From JAJDXO01 sp965221855 (GTDB lineage Bacteria > Pseudomonadota > Alphaproteobacteria > Rhodospirillales > UBA2165), in assembly GCA_965221855.1 (NCBI GenBank), contig CBDCSV010000005.1, positions 124,001 through 188,000 on the forward strand: a stretch of DNA of 64,000 nucleotides, given 5' to 3'. The stretch's first letter is position 1; each line of letters begins with the position of its first letter. The notes under the pieces are model-generated. The model worked only from the letters and a program-made list of their open reading frames with translations. It was not told the origin of the DNA and searched no databases. This document shows positions 19,225-26,867 of the stretch, in pieces. Position numbers and translations under genes: made by a program.

Positions 19225-19249
19225 CCCGGCGGGCCGTCCGCCGGGTTTT
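19225..19249 (+). terminator. Hairpin between ptxB and ptxC (partial terminator)
   Basis: Perfect eight-pair stem CCCGGCGG / CCGCCGGG with a five-base loop, followed by TTTTC. It sits 20 bases after the binding-protein stop and 20 bases before the permease start. It looks like an attenuating or RNA-stabilising hairpin inside a transporter operon rather than an operon end. Confidence 0.7.
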
Positions 19250-19269
19250 CTCCCTGAAGGACCGCGGCC

Positions 19270-20094
19270 ATGATCGACCCGCTGGCGATCTCTCAGACCC
19301 CGGACAGGGTCAACCAGCTCCTGTCCGAAGAGCGCCGCCGCCGCCGTGTCATGACCGCCAGGATCGCGGCCGTCCTGGTCCTGGTATTCATCAGTCTCTG
19401 GGTCACGGAGATGCTGAACGGCGCCCGCCTCGCGGAGGGGCTGCCGGCCATCGGCACCATCATGAGCGAGATGTGGCCGCTCGACTTCTCGAGGTGGAAA
19501 CAGTGGATCGGTCCATTGATCGACACAATCGCCATGTCCATCGCGGGCACCGCCCTGGCCGTCGCCATGTCCGTGCCCATGGCGATACTGGCGGCCCGGA
19601 ATACCTCGCCCCACCCGGCGGTCTATCAGGCAGCGCGCCTGATCCTGAATACGCTCCGCGCCATTCCCGAACTCATCATGGGGATCGTGTTCGTCGCCGC
19701 CGTCGGCTTCGGCATGCTGCCCGGCGTACTGGCCCTTGGTCTCCATTCGGTCGGCATGGTCGGCAAATTCTTCGCCGAAGCCATCGAGCACGCCCATCCG
19801 GAGCCCATCGAGGCCGCCCAGGCGACCGGCGCGACCCGCATGCAGGTGATTACGCACGGGGTTTTCCCCCAGGTCTTTCCCTACTACGCGGACGTCACCA
19901 TGTACCGCTGGGAGTACAATTTCCGCCAGTCCACGGTGATGGGCATGGTCGGGGCGGGCGGCATCGGCACGGAGCTGATCGGCTCGCTCCGGATCCTGGA
20001 CTACCCCCAGGTCGGCGCGATCCTGCTGGTGATCCTCGGCGCGGTTACCGTCGTCGATACGCTCAGCAATTACCTGCGCCGGACATTCCAATAA
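19270..20094 (+). CDS. ptxC: Phosphite/phosphonate ABC transporter, permease
   Basis: A 274-residue PhnE-type inner-membrane permease. There are about six hydrophobic segments: one at residues 28-45, the others in the second half. The ATPase-contacting EAA-like loop reads EAAQATGATRMQVITHGVFP. The family end FRQSTVMGMVGAGGIGTEL is intact. It starts after the ptxB hairpin and completes a three-gene importer with ptxA and ptxB. Only one permease gene is present, as expected for a homodimeric PhnE-type channel. Confidence 0.9.
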   Translation: MIDPLAISQTPDRVNQLLSEERRRRRVMTARIAAVLVLVFISLWVTEMLNGARLAEGLPAIGTIMSEMWPLDFSRWKQWIGPLIDTIAMSIAGTALAVAMSVPMAILAARNTSPHPAVYQAARLILNTLRAIPELIMGIVFVAAVGFGMLPGVLALGLHSVGMVGKFFAEAIEHAHPEPIEAAQATGATRMQVITHGVFPQVFPYYADVTMYRWEYNFRQSTVMGMVGAGGIGTELIGSLRILDYPQVGAILLVILGAVTVVDTLSNYLRRTFQ

Positions 20095-20246
20095 TCCCCA
20101 GGCGTCTTGTTCGGGCGTCGAACGATGCATCACGATCGCATACGTGCCTTGGCCGGCTTGTTCCACCGCCCGCCGGGATGGCATTATTCTACATAAAGAT
20201 ATTTGATATAGCGGCCCGTAGAGAGCCGCCGGACGGGAGGCGTCCC

Positions 20247-23200
20247 ATGAAGTTTTCATTTGTGCTGTATGCGTTGCTCTGGGTGCTGCGGTTTACCGCA
20301 TGGCGCTATCCGGCCTTTCGCGAACGCCTCAAGGAACGGAACCTGACGGCGCAATTCCTCAGCCAGGCCGACGGGCGCGGCCGGTGGTTCCGCTTCCAGG
20401 ACGGCCGTATTCACTCGGGCGCCGGCGTGAAGGACAACGCCGAGGTTCAGCTGATTTTCAAGAATGCCCATATCGGCGGCCGGCTGCTTATGCCGCCCAT
20501 CGACCATCTGGAGCAGATCGAGGCAATAAAGAACTTTCAGCTGATGATGGAGGGCGAGGACGAAGACACCTACTGGTTCTCGACCACCGTGATGATGACC
20601 CAGCATATCGGCTGGAAGTACGGCACCCCGGTGGAGAACGGCGAAATCCGCTACACCAGCCACACCAACGGCGGCCCCGTGTTCGTCTATGTGAAGGACG
20701 GCAGGATCGTCCGGATCACCCCCATCGAGTTCGACGGCGATGATCCAGAGCCCTGGGAAATCGAGGCCCGCGGCAAGACCTTCCGCCCGCCCCGGCGCAC
20801 CACCCTGGCGCCCCACGGCCAGACCTCGAAATCGCTGATCTATTCCAAGGAGCGCAACCTCTATCCGATGAAGCGGGTGGACTTCGACCCCAACGGCGAG
20901 CGCAACATCCGGAACCGGGGGGTCTCCGGCTACGAGCGCATATCCTGGGAAGAGGCGCTCGACATCGTCGAGGCCGAGATCAAGCAGGTGAACCGCCAAT
21001 ATGGCCCGGGCGCCATCATGGTCAGCCGCACCTCGCACCATACCTGGGGCAATATCGGCTACTACATCAGCGCCATGAACCGGTTCGCCAACATCCTCGG
21101 CGCGACCACCACCCTCCTCAATCCGGATAGCTGGGAGGGCTGGTACTGGGGCGCCATGCATCACTACGGCCATTCCATGCGCAACGGCGCGCCGGAAATC
21201 TACGGCCTGGTCGAGGACTGTCTCCAGGAATGCGAGATGATCGTCTACTGGTCGTCGGACCCGGAGGTGACCAACGGCGTCTACGGCTCCTTCGAAGGCA
21301 CGGTACGCCGCCAATGGGCCAAGGAACTGGGCATCAAGTCCGTCCACATCGATCCGTACCTCAACGAGTCCGCCGCCTGGGTGGGGGGCAAGTGGTTCGC
21401 GCCGCGCCCGGGCACCAGTCCGGCGCTGGCTCACGCCATCACCCATGTCTGGATGACCGAGGACCTCTACGACAAGGAATTCGTCGCCGAGCGCACCACC
21501 GGCTTCGACAAATGGCGGGACTACATCCTCGGCAAGGAGGACGGCGAGGCGAAGACCCCGGAATGGGCCGAGGCCGAGACCGGCGTGCCGGCCAAGGACA
21601 TCCGGGCGCTGGCCCGTGAATGGGGCTCGAAGAAGACCTACCTCGCCGCCGGCGGCATGGGGGTGACGCTCGGCGGCGCGTGCAGAACCTCCACCGGCGC
21701 CCAATGGGCGCGGGCCATGGTCTGCCTGATGGCCATGCAGGGGCTCGGCAAGCCCGGCGTCAATTTCGGCAACCTCCAGTTCGGCTCGCCCATCGACTAC
21801 TCGTTCTATTTCCCGGGCTACGCCGAAGGCGGCTTCTCGGGCGATCTCACCAATTCGGGCAACGCGATCTCGCTCTATCAGCGGATGCCGCACCTGATCA
21901 GCATGAACCCGGTGCAGCAGACCATCCCGCGGCTGAAGCTGCCCGAGGCCATCATGGACGGCAAGACCGAGGGCTATCCCATCGACCCCCGGTTCATCGA
22001 GGGGCAGTTCTTTCCTGTCCACTATCCGTCCCCCGGCCATTCGCCCGTGAAGATGATGTACAAGTACGGCGGCTCCTATATCTCGACCCAGCCGGACAGC
22101 AACCGCTACGCCCGGATGTACAACTCGGAGAGCCTGGAGTTCGTGGTCTCCCAGAGCATCTGGCACGAGGGCGAGGTGCGGTTCGCCGATCTGATCCTGC
22201 CCGCCTGCACCAACTTCGAGCGCTGGGACATCGGCGAATGGGCGAGCCCGCAAGGGTACGGCTACGACTGGATCGGCCAGCTCAATCACCGGGTGATCAC
22301 CATGCAGCACCCGGCCATCGAGCCGCTGGGCGAAAGCAAGTCCGATTTTTCCATCTTCCTCGAAGTGCTGAAACGCCTCGGCCACAGCGCCTACTACTCG
22401 GAAGGGATGACCGAGCGCGACTGGGTGAAGCGGATGTTCGACGCCTCCGACCTGCCCAAGCACATCTCGTGGAAGAAGTTCCTCAGGAAGGGCTATTTCG
22501 TCGTGCCTGCGGAACCCAAGGCCAGCCGGCCGCGGACCGCCTACCGCTGGTTCGCCGAGGGACGCAAGAAGGACGTGCCGGAGCCGCATCCGCTGCCCGG
22601 CTCCTACGGCGAGAACTTCCGCGAGGGGCTGCAGACCCAATCGGGCAAGATCGAGTTCGAGGCCGAGAGCCTCAAGCGCTACGGTCAGGATCCGGAACGT
22701 CCGCCGCTGAACAAGTATATCCCGTCCTGGGAGGGGCTCGGCACCGCCGGACTGTTGGAGAAGTATCCGTTGCAGCTGATCTCGCCTCACGCCCGCTATT
22801 CCTTCCACACCAACGGCGACGGCAAGGATTCGGCGACCAACGACCTCATGGATCACCGGGTCGAGATCGACGGCTATTACTATTGGATCGCGCGCCTCAA
22901 TCCCGAGGATGCCGCCGCCCGCGGCATCGGGGAAAACGACCTGATCAAGCTCTACAACGACCGGGGCGCGGTGGTGTGCGCGGCGCAGATCACCAACCGG
23001 CTGATGCCGGGCGTCGTTCACTGCCGTCAGGCGGCGGCGCGCTATGATCCCATGGGCAAGCCCGGCTATTCGGTCGACCGGGGCGGCTGCATCAACAACC
23101 TCACGCCGGCCCGCAGCCAGTCGCTGAAGACTCACTCGGCGGCCTACAACGCCTGTCTGATCGAGGTCGCGAAGTGGAACGGCGAGACCGACCTCGACGA

Positions 23201-23255
23201 TGTGACACCGGCCGCGCAGCCCGCGCCCGCGCCGGAACTGGTGCCGGCCAAGTAG
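20247..23255 (+). CDS. Molybdopterin oxidoreductase resembling pyrogallol-phloroglucinol transhydroxylase large subunit, with N-terminal SCP2-like extension
   Basis: A 1002-residue DMSO-reductase-superfamily catalytic subunit that lacks an N-terminal Fe-S motif. It resembles the large subunit of pyrogallol-phloroglucinol transhydroxylase. The Mo-ligand serine is S295 in NPDSWEGWYWG, next to D294; H264 lies 30 residues before D294 and Y525 (in FPGY) 231 after it, within one residue of the spacing I recall for H144, D174, S175 and Y404. Residues 1-130 are an extra segment: one hydrophobic stretch (about 3-18) and an SCP2-like domain ending near MMTQHIG. The ATG follows GGGAGG. The Fe-S subunit starts 12 bases downstream. 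Substrate is unknown; an aromatic hydroxyl transfer is inference. Confidence 0.78.
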   Translation: MKFSFVLYALLWVLRFTAWRYPAFRERLKERNLTAQFLSQADGRGRWFRFQDGRIHSGAGVKDNAEVQLIFKNAHIGGRLLMPPIDHLEQIEAIKNFQLMMEGEDEDTYWFSTTVMMTQHIGWKYGTPVENGEIRYTSHTNGGPVFVYVKDGRIVRITPIEFDGDDPEPWEIEARGKTFRPPRRTTLAPHGQTSKSLIYSKERNLYPMKRVDFDPNGERNIRNRGVSGYERISWEEALDIVEAEIKQVNRQYGPGAIMVSRTSHHTWGNIGYYISAMNRFANILGATTTLLNPDSWEGWYWGAMHHYGHSMRNGAPEIYGLVEDCLQECEMIVYWSSDPEVTNGVYGSFEGTVRRQWAKELGIKSVHIDPYLNESAAWVGGKWFAPRPGTSPALAHAITHVWMTEDLYDKEFVAERTTGFDKWRDYILGKEDGEAKTPEWAEAETGVPAKDIRALAREWGSKKTYLAAGGMGVTLGGACRTSTGAQWARAMVCLMAMQGLGKPGVNFGNLQFGSPIDYSFYFPGYAEGGFSGDLTNSGNAISLYQRMPHLISMNPVQQTIPRLKLPEAIMDGKTEGYPIDPRFIEGQFFPVHYPSPGHSPVKMMYKYGGSYISTQPDSNRYARMYNSESLEFVVSQSIWHEGEVRFADLILPACTNFERWDIGEWASPQGYGYDWIGQLNHRVITMQHPAIEPLGESKSDFSIFLEVLKRLGHSAYYSEGMTERDWVKRMFDASDLPKHISWKKFLRKGYFVVPAEPKASRPRTAYRWFAEGRKKDVPEPHPLPGSYGENFREGLQTQSGKIEFEAESLKRYGQDPERPPLNKYIPSWEGLGTAGLLEKYPLQLISPHARYSFHTNGDGKDSATNDLMDHRVEIDGYYYWIARLNPEDAAARGIGENDLIKLYNDRGAVVCAAQITNRLMPGVVHCRQAAARYDPMGKPGYSVDRGGCINNLTPARSQSLKTHSAAYNACLIEVAKWNGETDLDDVTPAAQPAPAPELVPAK

Positions 23256-23267
23256 GGGGGCGGGACG

Positions 23268-24113
23268 ATGAGCAAATGGAACATGATCGTCGATGCCGCC
23301 AAGTGCGAGAATTGCGGCAACTGCTACCTCTCGACCGTCGACGAGTACACCGGCAACGACCATCCCGGCGTTGCCGCGGAGATGCCCCTTCACGGCCACA
23401 AGTGGATCGAGATCTTGAAGCGGGAGCGGGGCCAGCCGCCCATGGTCGACGTCACCTACGCGCCGGTCATGTGCAATCACTGCGACGATGCGCCGTGCAT
23501 GGAGGCGGCGGAGAACGACGCGATCACCAAGCGGGCCGACGGCATCGTCATCATCGATCCCGTCAATTCGAAGGGTCAGCGGCGGATCGTCGACGCCTGT
23601 CCCTATGGCGCGGTCTACTGGAACGAGGAAAAGGAGATACCGCAGGCCTGGCCGTTCGACGCGCACCTTCTGGACCGGGGCTGGAATCATCCCCGCTGCG
23701 TTCAATCGTGCCCCACCGGCGCGCTCCGCGCGGTCAAGGTGGACGACACGGAGATGGCCCGCATCCGGCGCGAGGAGGGATTGGAGGACTTCCGGCCCGA
23801 TCTCGATACCAAGCCGCGGGTTCACTACAAGAATCTCGGCAAGTACCGGAACGAGTTTATCGGGGGAACGGTGGCCGCCGCCAGGGACGGGGTCGAGGAT
23901 TGCGTCGAAGGCGCCGAAGTGGTGCTGAAATATGCCGGCGACGAGCTCGCCCGCACGACCACCGACAATTACGGCGACTTCCAGTTCGACGGGCTCAAGG
24001 CCGACAGCGGCGTCTACGCCATCGAAGTGAGCCACCCCGGCTTCCCCGCGGCGGTCGCCCGCGCCGAGCTTGGCGAGAGCACCTACGTCGGCACGATCAC
24101 CCTCGGCGGCTAG
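23268..24113 (+). CDS. Three-cluster 4Fe-4S subunit with C-terminal carboxypeptidase-regulatory-like domain
   Basis: A 281-residue electron-transfer subunit. Cysteine groups lie in CENCGNC, CNHCDDAPC, the IVDACPYG segment and CVQSCPTG, consistent with three 4Fe-4S clusters. Residues from about 200 form a beta-sandwich (VEDCVEGAEVVLKYAG, then TTTDNYGDFQFDGLKADSG) of the carboxypeptidase-regulatory or Cna-B class. This two-part design is the one described for the small subunit of pyrogallol-phloroglucinol transhydroxylase, supporting the call on the neighbour. No Tat or Sec signal is visible, so the complex is probably cytoplasmic. The stop is six bases from the convergent gene at 24121. Confidence 0.85.
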   Translation: MSKWNMIVDAAKCENCGNCYLSTVDEYTGNDHPGVAAEMPLHGHKWIEILKRERGQPPMVDVTYAPVMCNHCDDAPCMEAAENDAITKRADGIVIIDPVNSKGQRRIVDACPYGAVYWNEEKEIPQAWPFDAHLLDRGWNHPRCVQSCPTGALRAVKVDDTEMARIRREEGLEDFRPDLDTKPRVHYKNLGKYRNEFIGGTVAAARDGVEDCVEGAEVVLKYAGDELARTTTDNYGDFQFDGLKADSGVYAIEVSHPGFPAAVARAELGESTYVGTITLGG

Positions 24114-24120
24114 ATCGGCT

Positions 24121-24918
24121 CTAGCCGGCGGCCCGTTCGACGAATTCCCGCGCCGTCATGCCCGGCGCCGCGCCGGCGGCGGCGGCCCGGCCGTTGACCG
24201 TCGAAATCACCCCGTCCCCGTAGCACGACCGCGCATCGCTGATCCGCGCCGACGCGGCGCTCACCAGTACGGCCGGGATGCCCAGTTCGTCGAATGCCGG
24301 CAAGCGGCTCGTGGAGGAACCATCGGGGCAAATGCCGGCGTCGTGATAGACCCCGGCCCGGATGGCGATCCCGCGGGCCGGCTCGCCGGCGCCGCCGACG
24401 AGGCCGCCATGGGAGCCGGTGACGACGATCTGTCCGGCGTCCGAGGCATCCATCAAGACGCTGGAATCCAGACCCCAGACCTTGATCCCGTCCAGCTCCG
24501 CCAGCAGATGCCGTTGGGGCTCTCCGCTCACCGGCACGTTGCCCGCGAATGCCGGGGCGTTTGCCAGCAAATGCGCGGCTTCCATGCAGGTTTGGCCCCG
24601 TTGGACCCCGAATTTCCGCGCAAGCCGGTTGGCCCGGCTGATCACGCCCCGCGCCAGCATGTCCTCGCCGTCGCTGAGCCGGGCCGAGGTATGGGAGATG
24701 CAGGCGGCGGGGAGGCCGATCCCGTCGCCGAACGGCAGGGCGGCGATGCCCGCCTCGTCCTTGCCGATGCCGCAGTCGTTGAGGATGACGGCGCGGACAC
24801 CGGCTTTCGCCGCCCACGACGCGGGTCCCTCCGAGCCCTGGGAGCCGAGAATCGCGACCTTTCCTCGTGCCGTTTCGTCCAGCTTGGTCGCGCTGGAGAG
24901 GGTGACGAATGCGGTGAT
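24121..24918 (-). CDS. Internally duplicated protein of unknown function, apparent ATC start
   Basis: A protein of about 265 residues with two clearly homologous halves. One half contains GSQGSEGPASW, ILNDCGIGKDEAG, GLPAACISHTSARLSDGED and RGVISRAN. The other contains GSHGGLVGG, VYHDAGICPDGSS, GIPAVLVSAASARISDARS and DGVISTVN. The frame is open from a TGA near 24946. No ATG, GTG or TTG occurs before a strong AGGGAGG, and the codon at the right distance is ATC (24916-24918). An internal ATG at 24660 would discard most of the first half. I recognise no family with certainty. It converges on the molybdoenzyme small subunit. Confidence 0.7.
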   Translation of the reverse strand: MTAFVTLSSATKLDETARGKVAILGSQGSEGPASWAAKAGVRAVILNDCGIGKDEAGIAALPFGDGIGLPAACISHTSARLSDGEDMLARGVISRANRLARKFGVQRGQTCMEAAHLLANAPAFAGNVPVSGEPQRHLLAELDGIKVWGLDSSVLMDASDAGQIVVTGSHGGLVGGAGEPARGIAIRAGVYHDAGICPDGSSTSRLPAFDELGIPAVLVSAASARISDARSCYGDGVISTVNGRAAAAGAAPGMTAREFVERAAG

Positions 24919-25030
24919 GGCGGACCTCCCTGTTTGCCGCGTCGGTCAAGGGAAACAGCTTATCCCATTGAGGACCGGGACGTCGCCAGCCCACCGGACG
25001 GGCTGTCTCCGCCCGCAAATGACGTGCCGC

Positions 25031-25062
25031 GCTTGCCCAGCACCCGGATGTCACGCTGGTTC
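25031..25062 (-). repeat. Linker-repeat fragment, copy C
   Basis: On the minus strand it reads QRDIRVLGKRG, matching the RDIRVLGRRSDPG segment of the 376-residue protein at 26831-27961 and a second stray copy at 26262-26303. It lies just after the end of the secreted-protein gene at 25090. It is best read as a remnant of a duplicated toxin-like gene. Confidence 0.65.
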
Positions 25063-25089
25063 AGCTTGCCGGGGAGTTCGTCGATGGCG

Positions 25090-25542
25090 TCATTGGCACC
25101 CTGCCCACCCATCCGTCCACCAGTCGCCGCATGAAATTGAAACTTCAAAGTTTGGCGAAATGCGATCTCGGCTAACCGAAACTTTCTCGAAGTAGCCGGG
25201 GTTTTGCTTCTCAAATGCGCCGATCATTTGTTCGGTAAACTCGATTTTCTGATCACAGCGCAAATAATAGATCAAGAAAATGCCAGTTCCCGGCGTGCCG
25301 GACGTGAAACCTAGGGGCATCAGATGCTTGGTTCCGTATAGCAAGATGTGGTCAAGAAACGTTCCTAATGCCGGATATTCTTCTCCTTTCTCCGCCGGTT
25401 CTTTGAAATCAATCCGGACCATGCAATCGCTTCGCGAAAAAATCGGTGTTTCGGGAATTTCGAGGTTTTGACCCAAAGCAGAAGAAGATGCGGCAACTGA
25501 GACCAAAATGGCTACAGCATATGCCACAATAAGCCTATCCAT
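25090..25542 (-). CDS. Small secreted protein of unknown function
   Basis: About 150 residues beginning MDRLIVAYAVAILVSVAASS, a signal peptide with probable cleavage after SALGQ. The mature part has four cysteines and a YYLRCDQKIEFTEQMIGAF segment; I recognise no domain. An earlier in-frame start adds a basic unrelated stretch and was not used. Codon use is less GC-rich than that of the catabolic genes. It follows another secreted-protein gene in the same orientation inside the toxin-like locus, so an immunity or effector-associated role is possible but unproven. Confidence 0.6.
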   Translation of the reverse strand: MDRLIVAYAVAILVSVAASSSALGQNLEIPETPIFSRSDCMVRIDFKEPAEKGEEYPALGTFLDHILLYGTKHLMPLGFTSGTPGTGIFLIYYLRCDQKIEFTEQMIGAFEKQNPGYFEKVSVSRDRISPNFEVSISCGDWWTDGWAGCQ

Positions 25543-25594
25543 GCATTGACCTTCGGTCATATTTGCCGCGTTCTCCGTCGGTTGTGGTAGGGGC

Positions 25595-26125
25595 CTAGTT
25601 CGGCGTTTCTTTTTGGGGGCCGTATTTCTCAATCAGTCTTGCCCGGCGCCGATCCGACTTCCGATAAAAATACGCGCGCTCGGAATCACGGAGCTCCACG
25701 ATAAGCGGCCGTTCGGAGTTTATTGGAACAGAACGAAGAGAGGAGAGGCGGCGCCATCCATTTGCGTCATGCTCCAACACCGTTCCGTCACAGCCTATCG
25801 ACCCGCAGGAGTATGACTGATTGACGAGGACGAACAGTTCGTCCTTGCCGTCCTCATCCAGATCGAACCAACCGATCCAAGTCGATTTTTCGCGAATCCT
25901 TCGTTCGATCCGCGAGACACTGGTTTCGTTCACGTTTGCGATGACTTGTAGCTCGCCATCATCATAAAACGCCTTCAGAATGGCCGGCCAGATATCGTCG
26001 TTCGGTGTCGTCTTCTTGAACACGATTCGGTGAGACCGGTCGGCCGCGCCAACGGGCTCGGCCGGCGCAAGCGCCAGCCCCGCGGCGCAGGCCAGGAGAA
26101 TTGCCGGACGGTAATCGAGGCGCAT
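25595..26125 (-). CDS. Secreted protein of unknown function with FG-GAP/EF-hand-like DLDEDGKDELF segment
   Basis: About 176 residues. The start MRLDYRPAILLACAAGLALA with ADRS following is a signal peptide. The mature part contains WIGWFDLDEDGKDELFVLV, a short calcium-loop-like motif typical of VCBS/FG-GAP-type secreted proteins, and a probable disulfide in SYSCGSIGCDG. The motif suggests a periplasmic or secreted beta-rich protein but does not define a function. It lies downstream of the toxin-like gene in the same direction, 52 bases upstream of the next secreted protein, and behind the stray linker-repeat copy B. Confidence 0.65.
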   Translation of the reverse strand: MRLDYRPAILLACAAGLALAPAEPVGAADRSHRIVFKKTTPNDDIWPAILKAFYDDGELQVIANVNETSVSRIERRIREKSTWIGWFDLDEDGKDELFVLVNQSYSCGSIGCDGTVLEHDANGWRRLSSLRSVPINSERPLIVELRDSERAYFYRKSDRRRARLIEKYGPQKETPN

Positions 26126-26261
26126 GGATTGACTCTCCGTTTCCTGTTTCTTCAATCGGGGCTTGCACCCCAACCGATGATACTACTCAACATTGTGGCG
26201 ACAATATGCCGATCAACGATGGCGTCGGACATCCTGGAATTCCCGAAGGCGCGTTTCGATG

Positions 26262-26303
26262 GCCGGGATCGGATCGCCTGCCCAGCACCCGGATGTCCCG
26301 TTG
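26262..26303 (-). repeat. Linker-repeat fragment, copy B
   Basis: Minus-strand frame QRDIRVLGRRSDPG. The core of about 38 bases differs by only one base from the homologous stretch within the full gene (copy A, 27605-27650). Flanking sequence on both sides is unrelated to that gene. It stands alone, 137 bases before the start of the secreted protein at 26125. Confidence 0.75.
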
Positions 26304-26387
26304 GTCAGCCCGGCTTTCGGTCACATCATTGCCACAATTGCACACTAGGCCATACTATCGCTTAAGAGTGGTAGAGGTTGATCCAGC

Positions 26388-26867
26388 ATGCGCCGAACCG
26401 CGCTCAACATATTTTTTGGCGGGTGGGCCGCCCTTGGCGTTGTCTTCCTAGTCGTAACGTTGCAGCCCGGCAGCCTTGCGTGGGATTACCTCACTAACGA
26501 GCATGTCGGTGTATTTCGTCTGTTGCCTGTCCTTCTGCTCCTAATCGGTACATTCATCTTCGTCTGCCCTATCCCGATTTACTTCGCGCGGGACCGGCCA
26601 GGGCTCAGGATCAAGCTGACGAAGCTTACCGTTGGACTTTGGATCGGCATCGCCGCCATCGTCATCCTTTGGGTAGGCTATGTATTTTGGCCTGAGTCTG
26701 TCTTTATGCAGGACACCGATTGCAGGACACCCGAGGAATGCGCGGTGCCCCCAAAGGCCTACATGGTTTGGTTCGGGATTACCTCACTGTCAGGGCTCAC
26801 CCTGTTGAGCCCGGCACTTATCTTTCTTTTCTACGGCCCCCGTTTGATGGAAAAGTTGCGGAGTTGA
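26388..26867 (+). CDS. Small integral membrane protein
   Basis: A 159-residue protein with four hydrophobic segments (roughly 5-25, 45-65, 78-100 and 128-150). A loop between the third and fourth contains a cysteine pair (DCRTPEECAV) likely exposed to an oxidising compartment. No family recognised. It is opposite in direction to the toxin-like gene, and their 3' ends overlap by 37 bases. Membrane immunity proteins of this size exist for several secreted toxins, but that role is speculation here. Confidence 0.6.
   Translation: MRRTALNIFFGGWAALGVVFLVVTLQPGSLAWDYLTNEHVGVFRLLPVLLLLIGTFIFVCPIPIYFARDRPGLRIKLTKLTVGLWIGIAAIVILWVGYVFWPESVFMQDTDCRTPEECAVPPKAYMVWFGITSLSGLTLLSPALIFLFYGPRLMEKLRS

Noticed and set aside
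20256..24035. A 1259-codon minus-strand frame opposite the molybdoenzyme genes
   Set aside because: Antisense shadow of two genes with clear catalytic motifs. Long open antisense frames are common at this GC content.
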